From the NCBI GenBank assembly GCA_018380195.1, contig JAGZUC010000024.1, forward strand, positions 1 to 32,576: a stretch of 32,576 bases of DNA, in the 5' to 3' direction. Every line of letters begins with the position of its first letter. Within the stretch, counting starts at the first letter, position 1. Below the pieces are notes generated by a model. That model was not told the DNA's origin. It made no database searches and saw only the letters and a program-made list of their open reading frames with translations. Shown one piece after another: positions 32,436 through 32,576 of this stretch. Made by a program: the position numbers and the translations under genes. This DNA comes from Collinsella sp. (GTDB lineage Bacteria > Actinomycetota > Coriobacteriia > Coriobacteriales > Coriobacteriaceae).

Positions 32436-32576
32436 TCAAGACTTTAGTCTGCTGGGCGCGCAGCGGCCAGCTTCAACCCACCCGCTACGCGGGTGGAGAC
32501 AAACGGCTTTACAAAGCCACCCCTCCGACCGATATTGACGATTGTTCAGGCCGTCAAGAATTCGAGTCGAAGGGGT
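32436..32576 (-). other. Open minus-strand frame with hairpins, possible mobile-element end (partial)
   Basis: One minus-strand frame is open from the window edge to a TGA at 32438-32436 (46 codons, ending HPRSGWVEAGRCAPSRLKS); the other two minus frames are closed. Two strong hairpins lie within it: CCACCCGC 32478-32485 with GCGGGTGG 32489-32496, and GGCTTT 32505-32510 with AAAGCC 32513-32518. A coding end overlapped by compact hairpins is seen at the 3' end of IS200/IS605-type tnpB genes, whose guide RNA covers that end, but the 46 residues have no motif that proves this. It may equally be a non-coding repeat. The call is tentative. Confidence 0.25.

Noticed and set aside
32471..32504. CRISPR repeat-like sequence
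   Set aside because: The reverse complement looks like a repeat ending in GGTTGAAG, but no second copy occurs in the following 70 bases, so no array can be claimed.

Overview
The window reads as a chromosomal segment of a high-GC, anaerobic actinomycetote of the Coriobacteriia, most likely Collinsella or a close relative. That is an inference from gene content (arginine deiminase genes, a DUF1846 protein, a dcw cluster without ftsA but with sepF), base composition and protein character; no database was searched. Nearly all genes lie on the + strand. No rRNA or tRNA gene was seen.

Layout. (1) 1-2827: end of arcA, then arcB (ornithine carbamoyltransferase) and a YfcC/ArcD-like transporter, with strong hairpins between the genes. 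(2) 2828-3431: a 604-base gene-free stretch full of inverted repeats, including a segment with two mutually exclusive RNA folds, a terminator-like stem nested in a larger palindrome, a diverged direct repeat and a 26-bp palindrome. (3) 3432-8292: a DUF1846 protein of unknown role, a small winged-helix protein, pyrG (CTP synthase) and a XerD-type recombinase. (4) 8293-8753: a 461-base gene-free stretch with a 20-bp perfect palindrome that doubles as a terminator, a G-rich tract, and a good sigma-70-type promoter for the division cluster with a palindrome filling its spacer. (5) 8754-24244: the dcw cluster mraZ-rsmH-ftsL-ftsI-murF-mraY-murD-ftsW-murG-murC-murB-ftsQ-ftsZ; murE and ftsA are not in it. 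(6) 24455-32373: the ylm-type cluster pgeF-yggS-sepF-yggT-divIVA, split by a complete pstSCAB-phoU phosphate uptake operon between pgeF and yggS. (7) 32436-32576: an open minus-strand frame with strong hairpins running off the end, possibly the tail of a mobile element.

Together, regions 5 and 6 cover peptidoglycan precursor synthesis (Mur enzymes, MraY, MurG), septal synthesis (FtsW/FtsI with FtsL/FtsQ), the Z-ring and its SepF membrane anchor, and DivIVA. PgeF cleans up misincorporated precursors. XerD would resolve chromosome dimers before septation. The genes are mostly tightly packed or overlapping, suggesting co-transcription and translational coupling.

This is mainly a housekeeping region and I did not find a clearly new defence or biosynthetic system. 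The points most worth a second look are the control region of the dcw operon, the apparent AUC start of the YggT protein, the pst operon embedded in the division cluster, the structured gene-free stretch 2828-3431, and the hairpin-rich right edge.
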